The notes beneath the pieces were generated by a model that ran no database searches, had not been told where the DNA came from, and saw only the letters and a list, made by a program, of their open reading frames with translations. A DNA stretch of 64,000 nt from Brevundimonas lenta. Lineage in GTDB: Bacteria; Pseudomonadota; Alphaproteobacteria; Caulobacterales; Caulobacteraceae. The stretch is taken from NCBI RefSeq assembly GCF_014196335.1, contig NZ_JACIDM010000002.1, positions 1,054,001 through 1,118,000 of the forward strand, read 5' to 3'. The translations under genes and the position numbers were made by a program. Shown here piece after piece: positions 51,283 through 61,488 of this stretch (positions within the stretch are counted from its first letter, which is position 1; every line of letters begins with the position of its first letter).

Positions 51283-52076
51283 GCGACTACGCGTCAGACC
51301 TGGCCCTGATCCGCGACGCCGCCGTCGCCGCCGGCCGTCTGGCGCTCGCCGAGCGCGACCGCGGCCTGAAGATCTGGTCCAAGTCCGGCGGCTCGCCCGT
51401 CACCTCGGCCGACATGGCCGTCGACCAGTTGCTGCGCGCCTCCCTGCTCGGGGCCCGCCCCGACTACGGCTGGCTGTCCGAGGAGACCGCCGACGGCCCC
51501 GAGCGCATCGGCCGCGAACGCATCTTCGTCGTCGACCCCATCGACGGCACGGTCGCCTACATGAAGGGCAAGCCGTGGTGGTGCATCCCGATCGCCGTGG
51601 TCGAGAACGGCCGCCCGGTCGCCGCCGTCATCCACGCCCCGGCCCTGGACGAGACCTTCGCCGCAACCCTCGGCGGCGGCGCGACCCTGAACGGTCAGCC
51701 CATCACCGCCTCGGACACCACCGACCTCGACGACGCCTCGGTGCTCGGCGATGCCCGCCTGCTGGAGGGCCCGCACTGGGCCGAGCCCTGGCCCGCCATG
51801 CGTTTCGAGAAGCGCAACGCCATCGCCTACCGCATGGCCCTGGTCGCCGCGGGCGCCTTCGATGCGGCCATCGCCCTGACGCCGAAATGGGACTGGGACG
51901 TCTGCGCCGGCGCCCTCATCGCCGAGGAGGCGGGGGCCAGGGTCACCGATCACCACGGCGGGCCGTGGGGCTTCAACCAGCTCGATCCGCGCCAAAGCAG
52001 CCTGATCTGCTCCGCTCCGGCGCTTCACCCGTTGATCGTGCGGCGCACAGCGACTATTCCGCTCGCGCCCCGCTAG
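51279..52076 (+). CDS. CysQ-like 3'(2'),5'-bisphosphate nucleotidase / IMPase family
   Basis: A 265-residue metal-dependent phosphatase. The inositol monophosphatase motifs are SEETADG (Glu69), FVVDPIDGTVAYMKG (Asp86, Asp89) and WDWDVCAGALIAEEAG. It removes phosphate from adenosine 3',5'-bisphosphate (CysQ) or inositol phosphates; the extended loop YMKGKPWWCIPIAVV is CysQ-like. It is translationally coupled to pmbA and followed by DUF4170. Confidence 0.9.
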   Translation: MSDYASDLALIRDAAVAAGRLALAERDRGLKIWSKSGGSPVTSADMAVDQLLRASLLGARPDYGWLSEETADGPERIGRERIFVVDPIDGTVAYMKGKPWWCIPIAVVENGRPVAAVIHAPALDETFAATLGGGATLNGQPITASDTTDLDDASVLGDARLLEGPHWAEPWPAMRFEKRNAIAYRMALVAAGAFDAAIALTPKWDWDVCAGALIAEEAGARVTDHHGGPWGFNQLDPRQSSLICSAPALHPLIVRRTATIPLAPR

Positions 52077-52105
52077 AACCAGCCTTCCGCCCCCCGGAGC
52101 CCGCC

Positions 52106-52351
52106 ATGACCGCCGACGCCGACCACCAGCTGCTCCATATCGTCATCGGCGGAGAGCTGACCCATCCGGACAAGCCCGTCTTCCGCGACCTGAAACAGGT
52201 CGAGTTCGTCGGCGCCTTCCCGAACTACGAGGAAGCCCGCAAGGCGTGGAAGGCCCGCGCCCAGGCGACGGTCGACAACGCCCACATGCGCTATTTCATC
52301 CTGCATGCGCACCGGCTCATTGACCCGAGCACCGACAAGCACGAACACTAA
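52106..52351 (+). CDS. DUF4170 family protein
   Basis: An 81-residue small protein of the DUF4170 family: LLHIVIGGEL...FRDLKQVEFVGAFPNYEEARKAWKARAQATVDNAHMRYFI.HAHRLIDP. ATG 52106 follows a GGAG site. In rhizobia this gene sits between the cysQ-like gene and the DUF374 acyltransferase next to waaA and lpxK, which hints at an envelope role; no function is known to me. Confidence 0.88.
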   Translation: MTADADHQLLHIVIGGELTHPDKPVFRDLKQVEFVGAFPNYEEARKAWKARAQATVDNAHMRYFILHAHRLIDPSTDKHEH

Positions 52352-52417
52352 GCGGAACCGCAGGCGCGCCTGGAACGCTTCGCTTAAGACAGCGATGCTG
52401 ACGGAGGGTCCTACGCC

Positions 52418-52624
52418 ATGAACGCCATTCTGATCGTCCTGATTTTGCTGGCGCTCGGCGTCGGCATCGTCGTCTGGGCGACCCGCGGCAAGAAGACAGA
52501 ATCCAGCAACGCGCCGCTGGAATCCGATACGGCGTGGAACGATCCGGTCACGCCGGGTGAGCCCGCCCGGCCGATCCACTACGATGACGCGGCCGCGCCG
52601 CCCAGGACCGACACCCGCCCATGA
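52418..52624 (+). CDS. Small single-pass membrane protein
   Basis: A 68-residue protein: an N-terminal helix (AILIVLILLALGVGIVVWATR, residues 3-23), then an acidic/proline-rich tail. Reminiscent of HIG1-like or other one-helix accessory proteins. It overlaps the start of the next gene by 4 bp (ATGA). No family recognised. Confidence 0.65.
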   Translation: MNAILIVLILLALGVGIVVWATRGKKTESSNAPLESDTAWNDPVTPGEPARPIHYDDAAAPPRTDTRP

Positions 52625-52851
52625 CCCTGTTCGGACGCACCTTCGGCCCGGAAGAGATCTTCAGCCTCATCTTCCTGCTGACGGCGCTCGTCCTGTGGCT
52701 GATGGCCTGGCGCGGCGAACGCAGCTGGACGCACTGGTTCCAGCGCTGGGAGTCCGAGCGCAAGGCCCGCCGCGACGCCGAACTGTCCATGGAGCAGGAC
52801 GGCCAGGCCCCGCCGCGTTCGTCCGACGGCCCGCGCGGCCCCTGGGGCTGA
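52621..52851 (+). CDS. Small single-pass membrane protein
   Basis: A 76-residue protein with one helix (FSLIFLLTALVLWLMAW, residues 14-30) and a Trp/Arg-rich basic segment (RSWTHWFQRWESERKARRDAE), then a disordered acidic tail. No family recognised. Coupled to the preceding small gene by ATGA; the two may form a complex. Confidence 0.65.
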   Translation: MTLFGRTFGPEEIFSLIFLLTALVLWLMAWRGERSWTHWFQRWESERKARRDAELSMEQDGQAPPRSSDGPRGPWG

Positions 52852-52854
52852 CGC

Positions 52855-53520
52855 CTACTCGCGCTTCAGCAGCTTCTCGGTCAGCACCGTCCCCCACCAG
52901 TTCGCCTTGAACTCGGCCCGGATCGCCTTCGGGTCGTAGGCGTCGCTGTCCACCCAGTCGATGAAGCTGACGCCGGTCGGCTCCACCTCCTTCAGGTATT
53001 TCTCCAGCGTATAGTCCAGCACCCCGGTCAGCCCCTCGCGGTGGTGCAGGTATTTCTTGTCCAGCTGCTTGATGGCTTCCGACATCGGTTCGCCCAGATG
53101 GAAGTGGCGATAGAAGACCGCCATCATCCCGGCCCGGTCCGCGCCCGACTTGCAGTGGATCAGCACCGGATACTCGATCGTTTTGAACAGCTCCCGCGCC
53201 CGGTGGATGCGGTCCCGCTGCGGCGGGTCGCGGCTGTCCAGCGGCGCGTCGATCAGGGTCAGCCCCAGCCGCTCGCAGGCGTCCTTCTCCAGCGCATAAT
53301 AGGCCTCGTCCCGCGCCCCGCGCAGGTTGATCACCGTCTTGATGCCCTGTGATTTCCAGTACGCCAGCTGCCGCGGCGACGGCTGGTTGGTCCGCACCAG
53401 GTCCGGCCCCAGCCAGTGCGCGTTCGAGAACCACCGCCTCAGAAAGGCGTGGTCCTTCCACACATAGTCCCACTTCGCCTTGAACCGGCCTTTGGGGGTC
53501 GAGAGGTCGTAACGCGCCAT
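52855..53520 (-). CDS. PTP/DSP-fold phosphatase (candidate CtpA-type)
   Basis: A 221-residue cysteine phosphatase with the P-loop LIHCKSGADRAG (Cys123, Arg129, HCx5R) and a likely general acid in DAPLDSRDPP. GLTGVLDYTLEKYL follows, typical of DSP-like enzymes. No signal peptide or membrane segment. In Caulobacter, CtpA, an essential tyrosine-phosphatase-like protein, affects outer-membrane integrity and lipid A dephosphorylation. The LPS-gene context makes an equivalent role worth testing, but I cannot confirm orthology. Confidence 0.85.
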   Translation of the reverse strand: MARYDLSTPKGRFKAKWDYVWKDHAFLRRWFSNAHWLGPDLVRTNQPSPRQLAYWKSQGIKTVINLRGARDEAYYALEKDACERLGLTLIDAPLDSRDPPQRDRIHRARELFKTIEYPVLIHCKSGADRAGMMAVFYRHFHLGEPMSEAIKQLDKKYLHHREGLTGVLDYTLEKYLKEVEPTGVSFIDWVDSDAYDPKAIRAEFKANWWGTVLTEKLLKRE

Positions 53521-53603
53521 AGGCCCGCAGATAGCGGTTCACATGCCCCGCGTCATCCGCACGAGGATCGCAATCCGTCGCTCCGCGATGTTACAGTCAC
53601 GCC

Positions 53604-53972
53604 ATGCCCAAACCGACGACAGAACAACGGTTGAAGGATCTCGCAAGGGACATTGCGCGACAGGAGGCCGCCATTGCGCCCGCGGCGCCGCCGACCCGGC
53701 CGCCAAAGCCCGCGCCGCCACAGATCGGAGCACGCGAACGCATTGCCCGTAAGATTCTTGCGATAGTCATCGCCATCTGGTCTTGCTTCATCGGCGCATG
53801 GATCGCTGTGAAAGCGGGATTGGCCCATGGGGTCCTGGCCGGTGTCGGCGCCGTGGCCTTCACGGCAGCTGTCGGCGTCGGCCTCTACTTCATCTACCTG
53901 TTCCAATGGGGCGTGGCGAAGGAGGTCGCAGGCTGGTTCCGCCGCGATCGACCACGCGGCGACGCTGGCTGA
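53604..53972 (+). CDS. Membrane protein of unknown function
   Basis: A 122-residue protein: a charged helical N-terminus, a proline-rich stretch, and two membrane helices (IARKILAIVIAIWSCFIGAWIAV and ALGVLAGVGAVAFTAAVGVGLYFIY-like, about residues 47-70 and 77-101), with a basic tail. Converges on the hybrid kinase gene (7-bp gap). No family recognised. Confidence 0.6.
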   Translation: MPKPTTEQRLKDLARDIARQEAAIAPAAPPTRPPKPAPPQIGARERIARKILAIVIAIWSCFIGAWIAVKAGLAHGVLAGVGAVAFTAAVGVGLYFIYLFQWGVAKEVAGWFRRDRPRGDAG

Positions 53973-53979
53973 CCGGCGC

Positions 53980-55944
53980 CTACGCCGCCCGCTCCACTGA
54001 CGCGTCCACCGCCTTCGCGAGCTGCGCCTGGGTGAACGGCTTGGCCAGCCGCGGCAGGTTCAGGCTGCGCGGCTTCGTCTCCAGCAGCAGGTCGGCGTAG
54101 CCCGTCGCCAGGATCACCGGCATCTGCGGCGCCCGCGCCCGGATCGCCACCGCCAGCTCCGTCCCGGTCATGCCCGGCATCACCTCGTCGGTGACCACCA
54201 GATCGACCTCCGGATGCTGATGCAGCAGCGCCAGCGCCTCCCGCCCGGATGACGCCGAAAGGACCTCATGGCCCAGGTCGTCCAGCATGGCCGTCGTATT
54301 GGTCAGCACCAGGTTGTCGTCGTCCACCACCAGCACCAGCAGCCGGTCCGCGCCCAGCGGCGACACGCTCATCGGCCCATCGATCGGATCGACCACCTCG
54401 CCCTCGAAGGCGGGGAACCACAGGTCGATCGTCGTGCCCTTGCCGACCTCGCTCTTCACCCCGATGCGTCCGCCGGACTGTGCGGCCAGTCCATGCACCA
54501 TCGACAGACCCAGACCGGTGCCCTTGCCGACGCCCTTGGTTGTGAAGAACGGCTCGGCCGAGCGGGCAACCGTTTCGGCGTCCATCCCCTCGCCCGTGTC
54601 GGTCACCTCGATGAGCACATAGTCGCCGGGCTCCAGCTGCCCGCCGCGCTCGACGATCCGTTCCGTCCGCGCCGTGATGGTGATGGAGCCGCCCGCGGGC
54701 ATCGCATCGCGCGAGTTCACCACCAGGTTCAGCAGCGACGCCTCCAGCTGGTTCGCATCGGTGTGAATCTTCGGCAGCCGCCCGGGGAACACCAGCTGCA
54801 GATCGATCGTCCCGCCGAGGGTGCGCTGCATGAAGTCCGCCATCCCCCGCACCAGCACCGGCACGTCCACCGCCTGCATGGTCAGTTCCTGCTTGCGCGC
54901 GAAGGCCAGCATCCGCTCCGTCAGCGCCGCGCCCCGCTCCGCCCCCTGCACCGCATTCTCCAGCAGCGGCGTGATCCGCGGATCATAGGGAAGGCGCTTC
55001 CGCACCAGCTCCAGGCTGCCCAGGATCGCCGCTAGCAGATTGTTGAAATCGTGCGCCACCCCGCCGGTCAGCTGGCCGATGGCCTCGATCTTCTGGGCCT
55101 GGAACAGGGCCTCGCGCGCCTGCTCCAGCGCCCGCTGGTTCTCCAGCCGCTCGGTCACGTCGCGGGTGATCTTGGCGAAGCCGATCGGCTCGCCCGCCTC
55201 GTCGCGGATCACATCGACGATGACGTGGGCCTGGAACCGCGTGCCGTCCTTGCGCACCCGCCAGCCCTCGGTCTCGAACCGTCCCTCCGCCAGGGCGGTG
55301 GCCAGCGCCTGTCCGGGCAGGCCCGCCGCGCGGTCCTCTTCCGTATAGAACTCCGAGAAATGCCGCCCCAGGATCTCGCGCGGCGCATAGCCCTTGATCC
55401 GCCGCGCCCCCTGGTTCCAGCTCGCGACATGGCCATCCATGTCCAGCATGTAGATGGCGTAGTCGGTCACCCCCTGCACCAGCAGCCTGAACTGCTCCTG
55501 GCTGGCGTGCAGCGCCTCCTGCGCCTTCTTCCGCTCGGTCAGGTCGCGCGTGATCTTGGCGTAGCCGACCAGTTCGTCGCCCACCCGGATCGGATCGATG
55601 ACCACGTGCGCCCAGAACCGCGTCCCGTCCTTGCGGATGCGCCAGCCCTCGGCCTCGAACCGCCCCTCCGTCTCCGCCAGCATCAGCGCCCGGGCCGGAA
55701 CGCCCGCGGCCTGATCCTCTTCGGAATAGAAGCGGGAGAAATGCCGGCCGACGATCTCCTCGGCCGTATACCCCTTGAAGCGCTGCGCCCCCGGGTTCCA
55801 GCTGGTCACCGTGCCGTCGGTGTCGAGCATGTAGATGGCGTAGTCGGTGATCGACTCGACCAGGAGCCGGTACCGGCCCTCGTCCGCCCTCATCTCGATC
55901 CGCCCATCGTCCAAAGCCACTGCCCCCCGGCGCGCGCCAATCAT
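53980..55944 (-). CDS. Hybrid sensor histidine kinase (PAS-PAS-HK-REC)
   Basis: A 654-residue cytosolic hybrid kinase. PAS1 is at about residues 24-137 and PAS2 at about 150-265; the two are clearly duplicated (both contain DYAIYML and W.RKDGTRF). HisKA with the phospho-acceptor His298 (GGVAHDFNNLLAA), N-box Asn410, DTGEGMD, and G-box KGTGLGLSMVHGLA follow. A receiver domain comes last (about residues 535-650, phospho-acceptor Asp586 in VVTDEVMPGMTG). No membrane helices. The output partner is not nearby. It is divergent from msbA across 153 bp. Confidence 0.95.
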   Translation of the reverse strand: MIGARRGAVALDDGRIEMRADEGRYRLLVESITDYAIYMLDTDGTVTSWNPGAQRFKGYTAEEIVGRHFSRFYSEEDQAAGVPARALMLAETEGRFEAEGWRIRKDGTRFWAHVVIDPIRVGDELVGYAKITRDLTERKKAQEALHASQEQFRLLVQGVTDYAIYMLDMDGHVASWNQGARRIKGYAPREILGRHFSEFYTEEDRAAGLPGQALATALAEGRFETEGWRVRKDGTRFQAHVIVDVIRDEAGEPIGFAKITRDVTERLENQRALEQAREALFQAQKIEAIGQLTGGVAHDFNNLLAAILGSLELVRKRLPYDPRITPLLENAVQGAERGAALTERMLAFARKQELTMQAVDVPVLVRGMADFMQRTLGGTIDLQLVFPGRLPKIHTDANQLEASLLNLVVNSRDAMPAGGSITITARTERIVERGGQLEPGDYVLIEVTDTGEGMDAETVARSAEPFFTTKGVGKGTGLGLSMVHGLAAQSGGRIGVKSEVGKGTTIDLWFPAFEGEVVDPIDGPMSVSPLGADRLLVLVVDDDNLVLTNTTAMLDDLGHEVLSASSGREALALLHQHPEVDLVVTDEVMPGMTGTELAVAIRARAPQMPVILATGYADLLLETKPRSLNLPRLAKPFTQAQLAKAVDASVERAA

Positions 55945-56097
55945 CTGGCGCGATTGGCGTTAACGAATACGGCTCAGGTCGGTTCCCGTGCACAACGCGG
56001 GATCAGCGGATCGAAACTGGCGCATCGACCGCCCCCGCCACGCCTGTGCGCAACCTCCCCGCTTGACTTCCCCCCGCAGCCGTCCGACCTCGGACCG

Positions 56098-57924
<1,827 letters not shown>

Positions 57925-57942
57925 TGGACGCACTGCAAATCT

Positions 57943-58088
57943 CCCCTTCCCCCCGAGGGGGAAGGGGTCGGGGGATGGGGTGGAGGCGCGCTGTGTCCGG
58001 CTACGGCCTCCAGGACTCCGGCGCCTTCCGGTCCCGATCACACGCACCTGGTCTCCACCCCACCCAACCCTCCCCCTCGAGGGGAGGG
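57943..58088. repeat. REP/BIME-like bipartite inverted repeat between msbA and DUF374 gene
   Basis: The left arm (57943-57985) contains CCCCTTCCCCC-CGA-GGGGGAAGGGG, and the right arm (58050-58088) contains CCCTCCCC-CTCGA-GGGGAGGG. Beyond those hairpins the arms are inverted copies of each other (GGGGTGGAG on the left, CTCCACCCC on the right). The whole 146-bp element can fold into one large structure. The stem core also occurs at 33081. Confidence 0.7.
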
Positions 58089-58105
58089 CTTTTGAGCGTG
58101 CGCCC

Positions 58106-58795
58106 ATGAGGCCCCTGCGAAACCCGGCCATCCAGACCGCCCTCGCCTGGACCCTGGCGCAGTGGATGCGCTTCTGCTTCGCCACCATCCGCTGGACCCA
58201 CCGCAATCAGGACGTCGCCGAAGCGGTCTGGAAACAGGGCGGCGGCGTCGTCGTCGCCTTCTGGCATTCGCGCATCGCCCTCGCCCCCGCCTGCTGGCCG
58301 CTGGACCGGGCCCAGCCGCCCCGCGCCCTCATCTCCCTGTCGCCCGACGGCCAGTTCATCGCCCGCGCCGTCGCCCGCCTCGGCTTCCCGGCCATCCGCG
58401 GCTCATCGGCCAACAAGGACAAGGCCGACCGCGCCAAGGGCGGCACCCAGGCCCTCCGTGACGGTTTGCGCCACCTGAAGTCCGGCGGCGGCATCGCCCT
58501 CACCCCGGATGGTCCGCGCGGCCCCGTGCGTCAGATGGCCGAGGGCTTCCCCTCCCTCGCCCGCCTGTCCGGCGATCCGGCCCTGCTGGTCGGCCTGTCC
58601 TGCAGCCCGGCCATCCGGCTCGGCAGCTGGGACCGCTCGCTCCTGCCCCTGCCCTTCGGCAAGGGCGCCATCGTCTGGGAACGGGTCGACTACCCTGCCG
58701 GCGCCGACCTGTCCGAGGTCGCCCTCGACTGGGCCCAACGCCTCACCGCCGTCGAGGCCGAGGCCGACGCCATCACCGGTCTGGAGCGCGTCTGA
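58106..58795 (+). CDS. DUF374 lysophospholipid acyltransferase family protein
   Basis: A 229-residue acyltransferase-fold protein (DUF374): VVVAFWHSRIALAP (candidate HX4D-type catalytic region), LISLSPDGQFIARAVARLGFPAIRGSSANKDKA, and ALTPDGPRGP. DUF374 genes sit next to waaA and lpxK in alphaproteobacteria and are thought to add an acyl chain to lipid A. It ends with TGATG overlap onto waaA, so it belongs to the lipid A operon. Confidence 0.9.
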   Translation: MRPLRNPAIQTALAWTLAQWMRFCFATIRWTHRNQDVAEAVWKQGGGVVVAFWHSRIALAPACWPLDRAQPPRALISLSPDGQFIARAVARLGFPAIRGSSANKDKADRAKGGTQALRDGLRHLKSGGGIALTPDGPRGPVRQMAEGFPSLARLSGDPALLVGLSCSPAIRLGSWDRSLLPLPFGKGAIVWERVDYPAGADLSEVALDWAQRLTAVEAEADAITGLERV

Positions 58796-60090
58796 TGAGC
58801 CCCGCCCTCCTCGTCTACCGCCTGCTCACCCGGATGATCGAGCCGCTGGCCCCGCGCCTGCTCGACGCCCGCGCGCGCCAGGGCAAGGAGGACCCGGTCC
58901 GCGTCGACGAGCGCCTCGGCGTCGCCTCCGTCGCCCGCCCGGCCGGCGAGGTCGTCTGGCTGCACGGAGTCAGCGTCGGCGAGACCCTGTCCCTCCTGCC
59001 GGTCGTCGAGCGCCTGCGCGCCACCCGCCCCGACCTGACCGTGCTGGTCACCTCCGGCACCCTCACCTCGGCCTCCCTGCTGGCGCGGCGCCTGCCCGAG
59101 GGCGTCATTCATCAGTTCGCCCCCGTCGACGCCCCCGGCGCGGTCGCCGCCTTCCTCGACCACTGGCGCCCCGCGGCCGCTGTGTTCGTCGAGAGCGAGC
59201 TGTGGCCCAACCTGATCCTCGACGCCCGCAAGCGCGGCGTCCGTCTGATCCTCGCCAGCGCCCGCATCACCGAGAAGACCGTCGACGGCTGGCGCCGCTT
59301 CCCGGCCGCCGCGCGCCAGATCCTGTCCGCCTTCGACCGCATCCTGCCGCAGGACGGGACCTCCGGCGAACGCCTCGAAAGCCTCGGCGCCCACATCGAC
59401 GGCCATGTGAACCTCAAGCTGGCGGGCGAGGCCCCGCCGCATGACGGCGCCGCCTTCACCCGCCTCAGCGCCGCCATCGGCGACCGCCCCGTCGTCGTCG
59501 CCGCCAGCACCCATGACGGCGAGGAGATCGCCGTCGTCCGCGCGCTGGACAAGCTGGACGAGCGGCTCTGCCTCATCCTCATCCCGCGCCACCCGGAACG
59601 CAGCGCCGCCATCGCCACGGCCCTGACCCGCGACGGCTACCGCTTCGCCCTGCGCTCCCAGGGCCGCCAGCCGGACGCCGAGACCGACCTCTACGTCGCC
59701 GACACCCTCGGCGAAATGGGTCTGTTCCTGCGCCTCGCCGACGTCGTCATCATGGGCGGCTCCTTCTCCGCCGCGCTCGAGAAGCCCCCCGTCGGCGGCC
59801 ACAACCCGCTGGAGCCCGCCCGCCTCGGCAAGCCCGCCCTGACCGGTCCCGACATGACCAACTGGGCCGTGGTGACCGAGGCCCTGGTCGAGGCCGGCGG
59901 CCTGCAGATCGTCCAGGCCCCGTGGGACCTGCCCGCCGCCCTCACGCCCCTGCTCGACGACCCGGCCGCCGCCCGCAACATGGGCGACCGCGCCCGCCGC
60001 GCCGCCGCCGAGGCCGGCTCGGGCCTCGAACGTCTGATGGACGCCCTGTCGCCCCTCCTCCCGCCGCCCGCTCCAAAGGGCCGCGGATGA
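58795..60090 (+). CDS. waaA: 3-deoxy-D-manno-octulosonic acid transferase
   Basis: A 431-residue Kdo transferase (glycosyltransferase family 30), which adds Kdo to lipid IV-A. Conserved parts are WLHGVSVGETLSLLPVVERL, VTSGTLTSASLLARRLP, the central VFVESELWPNLILDARKRGVRLIL and GHNPLEPARLGKPALTGPDM. Bifunctional or monofunctional mode cannot be told. It overlaps DUF374 by one base and lpxK by 4 bp. Confidence 0.96.
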   Translation: MSPALLVYRLLTRMIEPLAPRLLDARARQGKEDPVRVDERLGVASVARPAGEVVWLHGVSVGETLSLLPVVERLRATRPDLTVLVTSGTLTSASLLARRLPEGVIHQFAPVDAPGAVAAFLDHWRPAAAVFVESELWPNLILDARKRGVRLILASARITEKTVDGWRRFPAAARQILSAFDRILPQDGTSGERLESLGAHIDGHVNLKLAGEAPPHDGAAFTRLSAAIGDRPVVVAASTHDGEEIAVVRALDKLDERLCLILIPRHPERSAAIATALTRDGYRFALRSQGRQPDAETDLYVADTLGEMGLFLRLADVVIMGGSFSAALEKPPVGGHNPLEPARLGKPALTGPDMTNWAVVTEALVEAGGLQIVQAPWDLPAALTPLLDDPAAARNMGDRARRAAAEAGSGLERLMDALSPLLPPPAPKGRG

Positions 60091-61106
60091 GCCTGTCGAC
60101 CCCCCGCTGGTGGTATCAGCGCGACCGCCGCCACGCCGCCGTCCGCCGCATGCTGCTCAAGCCCCTGTCCTGGGTCTGGGCCGGCGCCACCGCCCGCCGC
60201 ATCGCCAATGCGACGCCGGTCGATCCGGGCGTCCCGGTCATCTCCATCGGCAATCTGACCGTCGGCGGCTCGGGCAAGACTCCGGTCGCCCGCGAGGTCC
60301 TGCGTCTGTTGCGCCAGTCCGGCGTCGACGCCCACGCCCTGTCGCGCGGCTACGGCGGCAAGCTCCAAGGCCCGGTCCGCGTCGATCTGGAGAACCACAC
60401 CGCCGCCGACGTCGGCGACGAGCCCCTGATGCTGGCCCTGGGCAGCCCCGCCTGGATCGCCCGCGACCGCGTCGCCGGCGCCCGCGCCGCGGCGGCGGAC
60501 GGCGCCAGGGCCGTCGTCCTCGACGACGGTCACCAGAACCCGGCGCTCAAGAAGACCCTCAGCCTCGTCGTCGTCGACGGCGAGACGCGCGACGACGAAT
60601 GGCCCTTCGGCGACGGCGGCGTCTTCCCTTCCGGCCCGATGCGCGAACCGCTGAAGGCCGGCCTCGCCCGCGCCGACGCCGTCGTCATTCTCATGCCCGC
60701 CGACCTGGCCGAGCCCGATCCGGAGCTGCTGGAGCAGTTCGGGTCCCTGCCCGTCTTCATCGCCCGGCTGGAGCCCGCCGCTCCGCCGCCCTCCGGCCCG
60801 CTGGTCGGTTTCGCCGGCATCGCCAAGCCGTGGAAGGTCGAGCGCTCGCTCATCGCCGCCGGCGCCGACCTCGCCGACTTCGCCCCCTTCCCCGACCACG
60901 CCGCCTTCCGCGAGGAAGACCTCCGCTTCCTCGCCGACCGCGCCGATCAGTTCGGCGCGACGCTGGTCACCACGGAAAAGGACTGGTCCCGCCTCCCGCC
61001 CGAATGGCGCGCGCGCGTCACCTCATGGCCGGTGAAGGCCACGTTCGAGGACGAGGCGGGGTTTCTGGGGCTATTGCGGGGCTATTGCGGGGCTGACCGC
61101 GGCTAA
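60087..61106 (+). CDS. lpxK: Tetraacyldisaccharide 4'-kinase LpxK
   Basis: A 339-residue kinase that phosphorylates the 4' position of tetraacyldisaccharide 1-phosphate to give lipid IV-A. The membrane-proximal TPRWWYQRD N-terminus, the P-loop ISIGNLTVGGSGKTPVAREV, the lipid-binding SRGYGGKLQGPVRVD, DEPLMLA and VVLDDGHQNPAL are all in place. Last gene of the operon; converges with the next gene (ends overlap by 4 bp). Confidence 0.96.
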   Translation: MSLSTPRWWYQRDRRHAAVRRMLLKPLSWVWAGATARRIANATPVDPGVPVISIGNLTVGGSGKTPVAREVLRLLRQSGVDAHALSRGYGGKLQGPVRVDLENHTAADVGDEPLMLALGSPAWIARDRVAGARAAAADGARAVVLDDGHQNPALKKTLSLVVVDGETRDDEWPFGDGGVFPSGPMREPLKAGLARADAVVILMPADLAEPDPELLEQFGSLPVFIARLEPAAPPPSGPLVGFAGIAKPWKVERSLIAAGADLADFAPFPDHAAFREEDLRFLADRADQFGATLVTTEKDWSRLPPEWRARVTSWPVKATFEDEAGFLGLLRGYCGADRG

Positions 61107-61486
61107 CGGGTGAGATGCACGTCTGAAACGGCTCCATCGCACTTGGCGATCCGAACCGACAACTGTCCGCCTCCGGAGGTGAGCAGTAGTTCGCCGTCAG
61201 CCCCCTGCTCGGCCGGACGGTAGCGGAAGACTGCCCACCAATCGCCCCGATCCACCGCCTCGACCTGCGGAAATCCGACCGGATCAGCGGCGGGGAAGAA
61301 GTCACGTTCGACCGCCACGTAAATGGCGATCGCCGTCTCCGCGGACGTGACGAGCGGCTTCCCTGGCTCGCCCCATCGCGGTGGACAGGGCGTCGTCGCC
61401 GGTTCAGCACGGGTCGGTGTGGCCGCACTCCCGAGCACGACCACGCACAACCCGGCCAGAAGCCGTCCGGACCGGACGTTCGACAC
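61103..61486 (-). CDS. Secreted protein with NTF2-immunity-like pattern
   Basis: A 127-residue exported protein: signal peptide about residues 1-27 (ending PTRAEP). The mature part, TAIAIYVAVERDFFP, FPQVEAVDRGDWWAVFRYRPAE, and GGGQLSVRIAKCDGAVSDVHL, resembles NTF2-fold immunity/YbbC-type proteins in pattern. That likeness is weak. It follows the amidohydrolase stop by 2 bp in the opposite order (same strand, downstream), and its end overlaps lpxK. Confidence 0.55.
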   Translation of the reverse strand: MSNVRSGRLLAGLCVVVLGSAATPTRAEPATTPCPPRWGEPGKPLVTSAETAIAIYVAVERDFFPAADPVGFPQVEAVDRGDWWAVFRYRPAEQGADGELLLTSGGGQLSVRIAKCDGAVSDVHLTR

Positions 61487-61488
61487 TC

